Assembly: GCA_963714205.1 (NCBI GenBank)
Contig: CAVQNQ010000003.1
Coordinates: 682,001-746,000 of the forward strand
Direction of reading: 5' to 3'
DNA length: 64,000 nucleotides
Source: CAVQNQ01 sp963714205
GTDB lineage: Bacteria > Acidobacteriota > Terriglobia > Bryobacterales > Bryobacteraceae
In this document: positions 38,723 to 46,808 of the stretch, piece by piece
Layout: each line of letters begins with the position of its first letter
How positions within the stretch are numbered: the first letter of the stretch is position 1
Notes under the pieces: model-generated
What the model was told of the DNA's origin: nothing
What the model saw: the letters and a program-made list of their open reading frames with translations, nothing else
Database searches by the model: none
Made by a program: the position numbers and the translations under genes

Positions 38723-39055
38723 TTAATACCTTGCGTCGAACTGACCAGTCGGCACTTCGCTCTCAGTCGCGCGCCCTGCCTCGATGATGCGGTGTGCGAT
38801 CTTGATGATCCGCTGCGCGATAGCCTCGGTGAGATCGTCGTTCTTGAGGTAGTGCTGCAAGTATCCTCGTGCGTAAGCGTCACCGTCGAGCCCGAGCGCC
38901 TCACAGCAGAGCAGCGCCACACCTTCTGCTTCGACCTCGCGCAACGAGTACGGCAGTACGCTCTCGTCCCGTGTGTGGTCGACGAAGATGTGTGCTACCC
39001 CCTGGAAGAGGGCATCCTGGCAACAAGCACCATTGACGCAGTCACCAGCCTTCAC
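38723..39055 (-). pseudogene. ArdC-like zincin domain, 5'-truncated fragment
   Basis: The minus strand encodes IREVEAEG-like sequence (SLREVEAEGVALLCCEALGL, ARGYLQHYLKNDDLTEAIAQ) that parallels the C-terminal 100 residues of the ArdC-type protein at 39651-40589. The zinc motif is damaged (FQGVAHIFVDH instead of FHEVAHILLDH), and the whole N-terminal DNA-binding half is absent. It is a decayed duplicate of the neighbouring gene. Confidence 0.7.
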
Positions 39056-39123
39056 GTCCTGATGGCCCTCCTAACCCCGGCGCAGCAGAATCTTTATGAA
39101 CCGAGCGCGATTCCCCGGCAGAG

Positions 39124-39603
39124 ATGAAGACAGTCCTTACTGCGGGATTCCTCGCAGGGTTGGCCTTAGAATCCGTGTGCGCGGAGACGCTCTCGCAACA
39201 GGTTGCGCGTTCTTGCGTCAAGCACCAGCAAGGGACGGGGATTACGTACGTCGATGATGTTCTGTCTTACCAACACCGTTCGGACGTCAAGGCGTGCTTT
39301 ATGCTTCTCAAGAATCCTGCAGTACAGGTGAGTGTCGTGGTACCACTCGGCCCAGATCGCATACCAGACTACTCGTCATCAGGCGCATCCCTTGTCATTA
39401 CGGAGCTACGGCCCGAAGGCGTTCGCACGTACAGTGATTGGGGACTTCGGGACACGCTCTCGGGCGTTTCAGAGGTTGACCTCTTCAACAAGAACAGCGC
39501 AATTCCTACGGGCAAAGAGATTCTGCTCAACGACAAGATACGTCCGGTCCTGGAGAAGCAATACCGCTCGTTTCTCCGTTCCATCCGCCAACAGTACCGA
39601 TGA
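39124..39603 (+). CDS. Secreted hypothetical protein
   Basis: 159 residues with a signal peptide (MKTVLTAGFLAGLALESVCA) and a mature part starting ETLSQQVARSC, containing two or three Cys and a mixed alpha/beta pattern (VQVSVVVPLGP, ASLVITELRPEGV). CTTTATGAA about 33 bases upstream may be a TATA box. No family recognised; the position between two ArdC-type genes suggests it arrived with that cassette. Confidence 0.55.
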   Translation: MKTVLTAGFLAGLALESVCAETLSQQVARSCVKHQQGTGITYVDDVLSYQHRSDVKACFMLLKNPAVQVSVVVPLGPDRIPDYSSSGASLVITELRPEGVRTYSDWGLRDTLSGVSEVDLFNKNSAIPTGKEILLNDKIRPVLEKQYRSFLRSIRQQYR

Positions 39604-39650
39604 ACTGGTGCTGGAGTATCCCTTCAGGACTTCGCGAGCGCGAGGAGGAA

Positions 39651-40589
39651 TCACCTCACGATTGGTGCCAAAGCTGAACAGTCCTGGCCCGAAGCGTTCT
39701 CCCTTTGGTCGCCGGCACCGAGTATCTGGTGTGCGGTCTTGATGATCCGTTGTGCCATCGCTGGCGTGAGCTCGTCCTTTTGTAGCCAGTGTTGTAGGTA
39801 TCCGCGCGCGTACGCCGCCCCGTCCAGATCGAGTGCTTCGCAGCAGAGGAGGGCGACGCCTTCCGCTTCGACCTCCCGAATGGAAGTGCCGACGGTGTTG
39901 TCGCGTTGGTGGTCCAGGAGGATGTGGGCGACCTCGTGGAAGAGGGTCTTGTGCGGCAGCGCAGCAACGGGGCTGATCGCGATCTCACGACTGCTGGTCG
40001 AGTACCCTTGCGCGTTCCCGTCAACGTGCTCGAACGGAATGCGCCGAACACCCAGCGATCCGAGCACGCGTTCTTCGCTCCACGACGGCAGACTCACGGG
40101 TTCGTAGGGTTCGCCGTCCGTCTGCGCCAGGACGAACCAGCGTGATCGGTACATGAAGAACGTCCGCCCGGACGATTCCCTCTCCTTCGACTCCTCCGCG
40201 GCGTCATCGCGCTCACTATGCTGATGCCGTTCAACGAGATTGCGCGTAACGTCGTGTGCTTCAGCATTTCCTGCGATACGACCGTTTCGTTCAACGCCAC
40301 GATTGCGCTCAACGCTTCTGTATCTTGTCGTGATGGGGACACAGAGCACGAGCGCCTTCTCTCCCCGGATCACGTGACGACCAAGCGCCTCCCACTGCTT
40401 GAACGTCGCGAGCGGCCCCGGCGCGAGTCCACGGTCCAGGCACTGCGCCATCGCGAGGAGCTGGTTGCGGAGGCTGTACTGGTGGAACCGATGGTACGCC
40501 TCGTGGATGAGGCCCGGTGTTGTGATGGCGCGACGCAGGATGCTCTCCCAGGACGCGACTGGTGAGCCACGCTCGTGTTCCGTCGTCAT
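39651..40589 (-). CDS. ArdC-like antirestriction protein with zincin domain
   Basis: 312 residues. The N-terminal ArdC-type ssDNA-binding region (YHRFHQYSLRNQLLAMAQCL, TFKQWEALGRHVIRGEKALV) is followed by a charged variable linker (about residues 95-145) and a metallopeptidase-like domain with FHEVAHILLDH and the conserved REVEAEG. Such proteins are known from plasmids and phages, where they bind ssDNA and protect incoming DNA from restriction. It is the last gene of a three-gene unit, each overlapping the next by four bases. Its ATG is preceded by GAGGTG. A truncated copy lies 600 bases downstream. Presence beside a type I restriction system is consistent with a mobile origin. Confidence 0.82.
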   Translation of the reverse strand: MTTEHERGSPVASWESILRRAITTPGLIHEAYHRFHQYSLRNQLLAMAQCLDRGLAPGPLATFKQWEALGRHVIRGEKALVLCVPITTRYRSVERNRGVERNGRIAGNAEAHDVTRNLVERHQHSERDDAAEESKERESSGRTFFMYRSRWFVLAQTDGEPYEPVSLPSWSEERVLGSLGVRRIPFEHVDGNAQGYSTSSREIAISPVAALPHKTLFHEVAHILLDHQRDNTVGTSIREVEAEGVALLCCEALDLDGAAYARGYLQHWLQKDELTPAMAQRIIKTAHQILGAGDQRENASGQDCSALAPIVR

Positions 40590-40717
40590 CGGGACCTCAC
40601 CTCGGTGTAGTGGTCTTCGATCCAGTCCATGGCATCGTCGGGGTCCATGCCGCGATCGCACAGGAGGTAGTGCAAGACCTCGTCGTGGTCTTCGGGTGGG
40701 AGGAGGGGGAGGTTCAT
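40586..40717 (-). CDS. Small acidic protein in the ArdC operon
   Basis: 43 residues, MNLPLLPPEDHDEVLHYLLC..., ending MDWIEDHYTEVRSR. Both ends overlap neighbours by four bases (ATGA), which supports it as a real gene. Negative charge would fit a DNA-mimic or partner role, but this is only inference. Confidence 0.6.
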   Translation of the reverse strand: MNLPLLPPEDHDEVLHYLLCDRGMDPDDAMDWIEDHYTEVRSR

Positions 40718-40986
40718 GCTCCCACCCCCGTCGCCGCAGCGACCTCCTTTACGGTCGGCGGTTCCGCTGGCTTTGGTTCGTCGCGCTGCATCTGCCACGA
40801 GAGGCGCCGGCAGTGGTCGCGGTTCATGCGCTGGTACTCGCTGTCGCTCACTACCTTGCGGATTTTGAAGACGAAATCGAGGGCTTCATCGAAGGTGGGG
40901 AACTGCCCCGGCTTTCTCCGTCGCAGGTTGCTCGCGAACCGCTTGGCTTCGCTGTCGCTGATGACTTCCTTGTACGCGTACTTCAT
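40714..40986 (-). CDS. Small basic protein heading the ArdC operon
   Basis: 90 residues starting MKYAYKEVISDSEAKRFASN, with GGAGG 7-8 bases upstream. Basic and helical (RRRKPGQFPTFDEALDFVFK, RMNRDHCRRLSWQM). Function unknown; coupling to the ArdC gene suggests a shared regulatory or DNA-binding role. An earlier in-frame ATG at 41007 is possible. Confidence 0.6.
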   Translation of the reverse strand: MKYAYKEVISDSEAKRFASNLRRRKPGQFPTFDEALDFVFKIRKVVSDSEYQRMNRDHCRRLSWQMQRDEPKPAEPPTVKEVAAATGVGA

Positions 40987-41096
40987 TTTGTTTCCTCCAC
41001 GCCCCAAATCCCTATTGGGGCGCTCGTTCCCCTGGCAACCGAGCGCCCAGGGGCGTTGGAGGATTCATCAGTTCCCGACGAGCAAGGAGGTTTTGG

Positions 41097-41219
41097 CCTC
41101 CCCGGTTTCGTTAGCCGTCGCGTCATGAAAGTGACCGCAATCGTTTACGAGCGACGAAGCCCGCAACGCCGGGCCCTTCGTCCCGATAAACGTTGAGGCG
41201 TGAAGACGAAACGGGGAGG
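41097..41219 (+). ncRNA. Structured element, copy 1 (three-stem RNA-like)
   Basis: CCTCCCCGGTTTCGT (41097-41111) pairs with ACGAAACGGGGAGG (41206-41219). Inside is a hairpin GTCA...TGAC (41122-41135) and a long hairpin bounded by CGTTTA (41142-41147) and TAAACG (41187-41192) with inner pairing ACGAAG/CTTCGT. The same layout recurs at 41988-42111 with changed but still pairing bases. It could be a structured RNA, a recombination site or a small inverted-repeat element. It lies upstream of 41316 and also of the divergent ArdC operon. Confidence 0.6.
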
Positions 41220-41291
41220 CGAATGCCACATTTCCGCTCTTCGGCCGTCCGTGATCGATGGACGAGCACAACACCGTGACTCTCCCGAAAA

Positions 41292-41300
41292 AAATAAATA
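41292..41300 (+). promoter_or_regulatory. Archaeal TATA box
   Basis: AAATAAATA lies 16-33 bases before two in-frame ATG codons (41316, 41325). Spacing favours a leaderless transcript starting at 41325. Confidence 0.55.
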
Positions 41301-41315
41301 CCGAGCGCGCCATCG

Positions 41316-41930
41316 ATGCGCAAGATGACCAAGATTGATGACTTCCAACGCGCAAACGCATTCTTCGTGTCCGAGCGAAACGCTCTTCCCCGCGAGGGCG
41401 AATTGCGCAGTGCTACCAATCGATCAGCAACCATCCGACTCTACGAAGACATCACGGCCGCCTCCGCACTCTGCAAAGAACTCACGACATCCGCGACCGC
41501 AGTGGCCGCGCGCAAGAATGCCGTGGGCAGCTTCAGTAATCATGGGATCGCTGGAAATATCATCAGGGACGTTCTCGCACCCATAACTTCACTGCCGAGC
41601 AACTCAGGTAGCCGAGAACACCTATGGCGAGACATCCTCACCTTCTTCGCCCAAGACGCGACCTTCTATGAAGACCACCATTACCATCGAGAACTCACGG
41701 CATTGCGCAACGAGAACGGAACGCAGTGGTGGGGAACGGAAGCGTTGCAGGTGGACGCTGCCATCAAATACATCACCCAAATCATCGAGATCAGGGCACT
41801 CGTGGAGCGGATCTGCCACAACATCATCCAACCCACCGATGAACCAGCATCCACGGCAGGATTCTTCCGAAAGAAGCACTACGCCGGCTTCTCGTGGACC
41901 CGCTGGCGAGAAGAACACGTAACCCTGTAA
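41316..41930 (+). CDS. Hypothetical protein between two structured elements
   Basis: 204 residues (201 if the ATG at 41325 is used, starting MTKIDDFQRANAFFVSERNA). Mostly helical and charged, with ITAASALCKELTTSATAVAA and LRNENGTQWWGTEALQVDAA; no known domain or catalytic motif seen. It is bracketed by two direct copies of a 123-bp structured element, so gene plus element may form a cassette. Not recognised. Confidence 0.6.
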   Translation: MRKMTKIDDFQRANAFFVSERNALPREGELRSATNRSATIRLYEDITAASALCKELTTSATAVAARKNAVGSFSNHGIAGNIIRDVLAPITSLPSNSGSREHLWRDILTFFAQDATFYEDHHYHRELTALRNENGTQWWGTEALQVDAAIKYITQIIEIRALVERICHNIIQPTDEPASTAGFFRKKHYAGFSWTRWREEHVTL

Positions 41931-41987
41931 CGCCCAAACCAAACCCTTGGTTCTCGACTGTCGGTTCCCGACGCAAGAAGGTATTCA

Positions 41988-42111
41988 GCCCCCCGGTTTC
42001 GTTAGCCGTCGCGTCACGGATCGTGACCGCAATCGTTTACGAACCGACCGACCGCAGCCGTGCGGGCCGTCGTCGATAAACGTTGAGGCGTGAAGACGAA
42101 ACCGGGGAGGC
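41988..42111 (+). ncRNA. Structured element, copy 2
   Basis: Direct repeat of the element at 41097-41219, about 890 bases downstream. The outer arms GCCCCCCGGTTTCGT and ACGAAACCGGGGAGGC pair with one mismatch. The second hairpin is GTCACGGATCGTGAC (42013-42027), extended compared with copy 1. The third is bounded by CGTTTA (42034-42039) and TAAACG (42077-42082) with a different but paired tip (CCGCAGCCGTGCGG). Compensatory differences suggest selection on structure. It lies upstream of the QueC-like operon. Confidence 0.6.
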
Positions 42112-42118
42112 TACCAAG

Positions 42119-42220
42119 GTGGAGAAGGCGTGGCTGGAGCGGCACTTCAGCGAGGGGATCGCACTCCTTCGTGCAGTCCTGATCACCTCCCAGCACACGT
42201 GGCCTCCGGGCGCAGCCTGA
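42119..42220 (+). CDS. Short frame abutting the structured element
   Basis: 33 codons from GTG, VEKAWLERHFSEGIALLRAV..., ending WPPGAA. The composition looks coding and the frame stays open into the repeat, so this may be the tail of a gene cut by insertion of the element. Confidence 0.35.
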   Translation: MEKAWLERHFSEGIALLRAVLITSQHTWPPGAA

Positions 42221-42311
42221 CCATGTCAGAAGCCCATGCATAAAGGATCTTGACATTGTCATGTTGCTGCGTTTAGAATCTGAATTAGGAGCAGTTAGGA
42301 GGTTCAATCCA

Positions 42312-42875
42312 ATGCGTGATGGACTCCATAAGGATCTGCCACTCGGTCGCGCGTGGCAAGGCGTTGTGAAGGCTTGCGAGCGCGAGGCAGAGCGCGGCGA
42401 GACCGCCCGCACGCGAGCAACAACCGCTCTCGCCTCCGATGTCAGAAAAGAGGTCTCGGAGGGATTCATCAAGAAACTCGTCCAAACCGCAGACGACGGC
42501 GTATCGTTGTTGCCCAGCTTCAACGCTTTTCCGCCAGAAACAACGTCACGACAGCTACAAGGCTCGAACTCCCCATTGGAAAACGAGATCATCGCAAACG
42601 CGAAGCGGCTCGAAAGCACCGGATTGCGAGGGCAACCATTAGCTCGCAGAGCTGTCGAGGAGGCACTCAAGGATCGAGGCGAGAATAGGGCACGCCAGAT
42701 AGAACAGACCTGCCACTCAGCGGGCGCCGGCGCGATTGCCCGTGCGGCAACCGACGCGATAAAGAACGTGAACCTATCCACCATCATCGAACCACTCCTC
42801 AAGAACGAGCCCCTGCGGGCCGCGCCAAAGCGACGCCACATCGACCCGGATGAGGATCTCACCAAACCACGATGA
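42312..42875 (+). CDS. Hypothetical protein coupled to the QueC-like gene
   Basis: 187 residues; the ATG follows TTAGGAGG with 9-nt spacing, better than an upstream in-frame ATG at 42261. Helical and basic, with a coiled-coil-like start (WQGVVKACEREAERGETART) and end (RHIDPDEDLTKPR). No catalytic motif. Its stop overlaps the QueC-like ATG (ATGA), implying coupled synthesis. In Qat systems a small protein (QatB) precedes the QueC-like QatC; this one does not visibly resemble QatB, and the Qat ATPase and TatD nuclease are absent. It may be a substrate or partner of the QueC-like enzyme, by inference from position only. Confidence 0.65.
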   Translation: MRDGLHKDLPLGRAWQGVVKACEREAERGETARTRATTALASDVRKEVSEGFIKKLVQTADDGVSLLPSFNAFPPETTSRQLQGSNSPLENEIIANAKRLESTGLRGQPLARRAVEEALKDRGENRARQIEQTCHSAGAGAIARAATDAIKNVNLSTIIEPLLKNEPLRAAPKRRHIDPDEDLTKPR

Positions 42876-44237
42876 CCCGCGACGCCATGCAAAGACCATT
42901 GGTCCGCATCATCGCAACAGAACACGCTAGACGAACGCCACCGTCTACAATCACGTGCATCATCGGCGATGATCTCGTGGTCCTCCCCAACGTCTTGGGC
43001 ACGTACTGCATCCACGAGCTCAACTCGCGCGTCGATGACCTCGTGATCCTCGCGGGAGTCGTCGCGTTTGCCGACCGCGCAGTAGCACGCACACCAGCAA
43101 ACGCCTGGCCACGAGCCCTACACCTCACGCTACCCGTGCACGACACGGCGTTCTGGGAACGGACCGACGTTATCGCTGCCCTCACGCAAACCCTCGATAT
43201 GCTCACTGGCGACACGTGGGATTTCGAGTTCAAGCCACGCACCCAAAAAACGCAGGTCAACCCACAAACGACACTCGCGTTGAGCGGCCAGCCATGCACC
43301 GTCATCCCATTTAGCGACGGGCTCGACTCGCTCGCCGTCGCCCGCCTCACCCAACACCATCATCCGGACACGACACTACTGCTCGTCACGACCGGCAATC
43401 ATCGCTGCGTCGCTCCAGACGCCCGAGACCGCCGCGTGGCGATTCCCTTCAAGATCCCAAGCAAACGCGTGCGCTTCCCCGAAACCAGCTACCGCTCACG
43501 AGCGTTCGTCTTTGGCGTCATGGCAGGCATCGCCGCACACCTCGTCGGCGCATACAACATCGTGGTCCCAGAAAGCGGGCAAAGCTCGCTCGGGCCGTGG
43601 CTCTTACCCATGGGCAACGAAGCCCCAGACATTCGCACACACCCCCGATTCACCGCGCAGCTCGCCACGTTCCTTTCGGCCGTCCTTGACACCACAATTA
43701 GTTTCGACCACCCACAGCTTTGGAAGACCAAGGGCGAGACCCTACGCGAGCTGCAAGAGCTTGGCTTGCACGATGAGTGGTGGATGACCCGCTCGTGCCC
43801 ACGCCGCCGACATGTCTCCCTCGACGGGAACAATGTTCAATGCGGTGTCTGCGCCGCCTGCCTATTGCGACGCCAATCCTTGCACGCCGCCGGTCTTGAT
43901 GAGGGCAAGGATCGGTACTTCTGGGCAGACCTCGGCGCACAGACCCTCGCGCAAGCAGCACCACGCAACGCCCGACCAACCGGAAAGAACGATACCCGCC
44001 ATGCCTGGTGCGGCACGCTGGAACTTGCGAACCTCGCAGCGTACAACTGCAAGGACAACCACCGATTCTCTCGCGCAACCGCCGAGGCTCGCGGACGCAC
44101 TTGGGATCTCCAACGCCACCGCGTGTCACAACTTGACGCGCCTCTTGGCCGCGCACGCTGCAGAATGGGAAGCCTTCGTGTCATCGCTCACCAGGGAATC
44201 GTTCCTCGTCCGGTGGCTGCACTCACGACAATGCTAA
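42872..44237 (+). CDS. QueC-like (QatC/Cap9-type) protein, apparent frameshift
   Basis: About 455 residues after correction. A PP-loop ATP-binding motif FSDGLDSLAVA near residue 150, then LAGA-like VPESGQSSLGPWLLPMG and a four-cysteine zinc site (CPRR...QCGVCAACLLRR) are hallmarks of the QueC-like branch found in antiphage loci. The long frame continues artificially into the next gene. At about 44090 the proper frame moves by one base to RLADALGISNATACHNLTRL then LAAHAAEWEAFVSSL, matching the usual end of this family, and stops at 44237. QueC makes 7-cyano-7-deazaguanine; defence relatives use related chemistry. Part of a four-gene overlapping operon. Confidence 0.75.
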
Positions 44238-45394
44238 AAGCACTTGAGAACCGCGATCCCAGAGAACTCGCTGACCGCCTGCGTGCCGCGCGGATGAAGG
44301 CCGGATTGACGCAAGAGGCAGCGGCCGACGCGCTGAAGATGGCGAGAACAACCATCGTCGCCATCGAAAAGGCACAGCGCCGCATCCGCCCCGAAGAACT
44401 ACGGCACATGGCCGAGGTCTATGACGTTGCCGTTAACGCCCTGCTACGATCCTCCTCCGTCGCCGTTGACCTCGTCCCACGGTTTCGCGCATTACCAGGA
44501 GGTTCCGCAACTGCCGCGGATGAGGCAGCGCTCTTACTCAACGACCTAGCCGCAGCAGAGGTAGAACTGGAGCGACTACTCGGCGCTCCACTCCAGCCGA
44601 ACTACCCGCCCGAGAGAAGACTCGGCCCCGGCGATGTACGAGAGCAGGCCGAAGACGCAGCGCTGGAGATGCGCCAACGCCTCGGACTCGGTCTTGGCGC
44701 GATCAACGACCTCGTCGGCGTCCTCGAATCCGACGTGGGCGCCAGAATATTTGTCCGAGCACTTCCAACATCAACGATCTCAGGACTCTTCATCTATGAC
44801 GAGGGCATCGGTGCTTGCATCCTCTTGAACAAGAAGCACCCGCGTGAGCGACGCACCATGACCGCGGCCCACGAGTTCGGGCACTTGCTCTCCACGCGCC
44901 GACAGCCAGACATCATCAACACCGGACAGACCGCCCAGTCCCGAGAGGAACGATTCGCCACCATCTTCGCCGCTGCCCTCCTCATGCCTGCAGCGTCCAT
45001 ACGGCGACGATTCGAAGACCTCCGTCGCGATGCCGGCCGGTTCTCGCCACGCCACCTCATCGTGCTCGCACAACAATTCAACGTCTCCGAGGAGGCGCTC
45101 TGCCGCCGCCTCCAGGAACTCGGGCTCTTACCAGACGGTACTTGGGACTCGCTTCGCGACCGCGGGTTCTCCGGCGACCTCGTCCGACAAGTCCTCGGTG
45201 ACAAACCACACGAACCAGAAGTCACACTGCCCCCGCGACTCTGGTTACTCGCCTCTGAGGCGTACCGGCAGGACCTTCTCACTGAAGGACAAATCGCGCG
45301 AATGCTGCGGCTCGACCGCGTCCAGGTGCGAGCAATCTTCGACGCCCTCGGCGCACAGGAGTTTGGTGGTGACGAATCACTCCAACCTGCGTGA
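44231..45394 (+). CDS. XRE-family HTH plus ImmA/IrrE (M78) metallopeptidase
   Basis: 387 residues; the ATG overlaps the QueC-like stop by seven bases. The N-terminal XRE helix-turn-helix lies at residues 12-65 (LADRLRAARMKAGLTQEAAA, ARTTIVAIEKAQRRI). The middle is linker. The zinc peptidase of the ImmA/IrrE family has the motif TAAHEFGHLL near residue 215, followed by EERFATIFAAALLMP and a C-terminal helical region ending EFGGDESLQPA. Such fusions act as antitoxins or stress-triggered derepressors. The PIN-like gene overlapping its 3' end would then be the toxin, and the operon could be self-regulated by this protein. Confidence 0.85.
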   Translation: MLKALENRDPRELADRLRAARMKAGLTQEAAADALKMARTTIVAIEKAQRRIRPEELRHMAEVYDVAVNALLRSSSVAVDLVPRFRALPGGSATAADEAALLLNDLAAAEVELERLLGAPLQPNYPPERRLGPGDVREQAEDAALEMRQRLGLGLGAINDLVGVLESDVGARIFVRALPTSTISGLFIYDEGIGACILLNKKHPRERRTMTAAHEFGHLLSTRRQPDIINTGQTAQSREERFATIFAAALLMPAASIRRRFEDLRRDAGRFSPRHLIVLAQQFNVSEEALCRRLQELGLLPDGTWDSLRDRGFSGDLVRQVLGDKPHEPEVTLPPRLWLLASEAYRQDLLTEGQIARMLRLDRVQVRAIFDALGAQEFGGDESLQPA

Positions 45395-45980
45395 TCACCA
45401 TTCCGTCCTCGTCCTCGACGCCAGTGTCGCGCTCAACCTGCTCGGCACCGGACAAGCCGCACGCGTCCTACACGCACTCGGTCACAAGATCGTGATGGAC
45501 GAGCACGCCGTCAAAGAAATCATCTACGACCCATCCAACGGAGCACCTGGCGAGCACGCCATCGCAGCACTCGCAACGGCAGGCCTCATCAAGCGACAAC
45601 GGATGACTACCCCTGCATACGAGCTCTTTCTCGAACTCACGGGCGCCGTCCCCCCTGACGACCTCGGGGACGGCGAAGCAGCGACAATCGCAACAGCCGA
45701 ACATGCTCACGCCATCCCGGTCATTGATGAGCGAAAAGCGCGCCGCATCGTGACAACCCGGACTCCCGGTATCACGGTGTTGCATACGATTGATCTCCTC
45801 TCGTGCCCAGCAATCGTCAGTGTGTTCGCCGCCGAGCTTGGCGACATCGTCTATGGCGCACTTCGTCACGCGAGAATGCGCGTGCCAGAAGACTGCCGAC
45901 CATGGGTCCTGAATGTTATCGGACCCGAGCGCGCAAAAGAATGCCCAAGCCTCAACGCGTGCCTGCACAAACGGCCCTAG
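45369..45980 (+). CDS. PIN-like domain protein (putative toxin)
   Basis: 203 residues from GTG (45366 or 45369), overlapping the XRE-peptidase stop by 26 bases. PIN-domain acids appear in order: VLVLDASVALNLL, DEHAVKEII, DLGDGEAATIATA and PVIDERKARRI. PIN proteins are metal-dependent RNases and common toxins. XRE-ImmA/IrrE plus PIN pairs are known toxin-antitoxin combinations; here the pair is attached to a QueC-like gene, which is unusual. The C-terminal 60 residues are helical with no further motif. Confidence 0.75.
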   Translation: MTNHSNLRDHHSVLVLDASVALNLLGTGQAARVLHALGHKIVMDEHAVKEIIYDPSNGAPGEHAIAALATAGLIKRQRMTTPAYELFLELTGAVPPDDLGDGEAATIATAEHAHAIPVIDERKARRIVTTRTPGITVLHTIDLLSCPAIVSVFAAELGDIVYGALRHARMRVPEDCRPWVLNVIGPERAKECPSLNACLHKRP

Positions 45981-46193
45981 ATGCGAACACCAACTCCACG
46001 ATCGACAACTGCAACCAACATGGCATTTCCTGAACACCACACAAGAACCACGCTGCTTTCGCAACTGCCCGCCAGACGCCCGCGACTGGAATCACATCGG
46101 AGTCAGCGATCTCATCTTTCCCATCGTGGTTCACCCTCGCCATGGCAAGCCCAGTGCAATTGTGCTCGGGGATACAATGCAGGGTGACGATCA

Positions 46194-46682
46194 ATGTCCC
46201 GCGTCATTGTTGGCTACGGCGATCATAAAGGCTACCAGCTCGCAGAGCTACCAGCGAAAGTGCTCGCGGAACTTGCGGCGCGATATCCACTTCGCCTCGA
46301 AGAACGGTTCGCCCCGGAATATGATGAACTGCTGATCACCGTCGCCATACACGCAGAGTTGCAACGACGCGATGCCGGCGGCCAGCCACAACGGCGGGTG
46401 CCGACGCTGCGCGAACTCGGGGAAGAGATCATCACGAGGGGTTATCAGCAAGCCAGCAAGCAGTACCATCCGGACGCCAACGGGCACCACGAAGCACAAC
46501 TACGCCTTACGCAAGCACGCGACCAGCTCCGGAATTCGTGCAACGAGCTTGCCGACGAGAACTATGATGAGGGAACAACCATCATCCCAGCACCCCCACC
46601 CATTCCAGCACCACCGCCCAGCAGACCCCGACCAACTCCCTCACAATCGGACCACATCACCGATGACGACGTCCCGTTCTAG
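46194..46682 (+). CDS. DUF3820-like plus J-domain-like protein with SSB-type acidic tail
   Basis: 162 residues with three parts. Residues 1-60 resemble DUF3820 (VIVGYGDHKGYQLAELPAKV, ELLITVAIHAELQRR). Residues 75-115 look like a short J domain with the HPD motif (GYQQASKQYHPDANGHHEAQ). A proline-rich linker (PAPPPIPAPPPSRPRPTP) then leads to the extreme C-terminus ITDDDVPF, which copies the DDDIPF tail by which SSB recruits partners. DUF3820-J combinations occur in bacteria; the SSB-like tip is the odd part. It stands just upstream of the gajA-like gene, so it may tie chaperone or replication proteins to the defence island. Confidence 0.65.
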   Translation: MSRVIVGYGDHKGYQLAELPAKVLAELAARYPLRLEERFAPEYDELLITVAIHAELQRRDAGGQPQRRVPTLRELGEEIITRGYQQASKQYHPDANGHHEAQLRLTQARDQLRNSCNELADENYDEGTTIIPAPPPIPAPPPSRPRPTPSQSDHITDDDVPF

Positions 46683-46808
46683 CAGACACCACGCTACGCG
46701 CAGCCAGTCTGCACAACCACGCATCGTCATCTCCCCGCAATGCTTAAGAATCCAACCGGCATCCGGCCGCGCAATGGCGCTTCCAGAAACACTTGAGGCA
46801 ATCACATC

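Noticed and set aside
41097..41219. Retron non-coding RNA
   Set aside because: No reverse transcriptase gene nearby.
41097..42111. CRISPR array
   Set aside because: Only two repeat copies, about 890 bases apart with a gene between, and no cas genes.
42872..45394. Single 840-residue QueC-XRE-peptidase fusion protein
   Set aside because: The family-typical C-terminus of the QueC-like part is in the next frame and stops just at an ATG for the XRE gene, so two genes are more likely.
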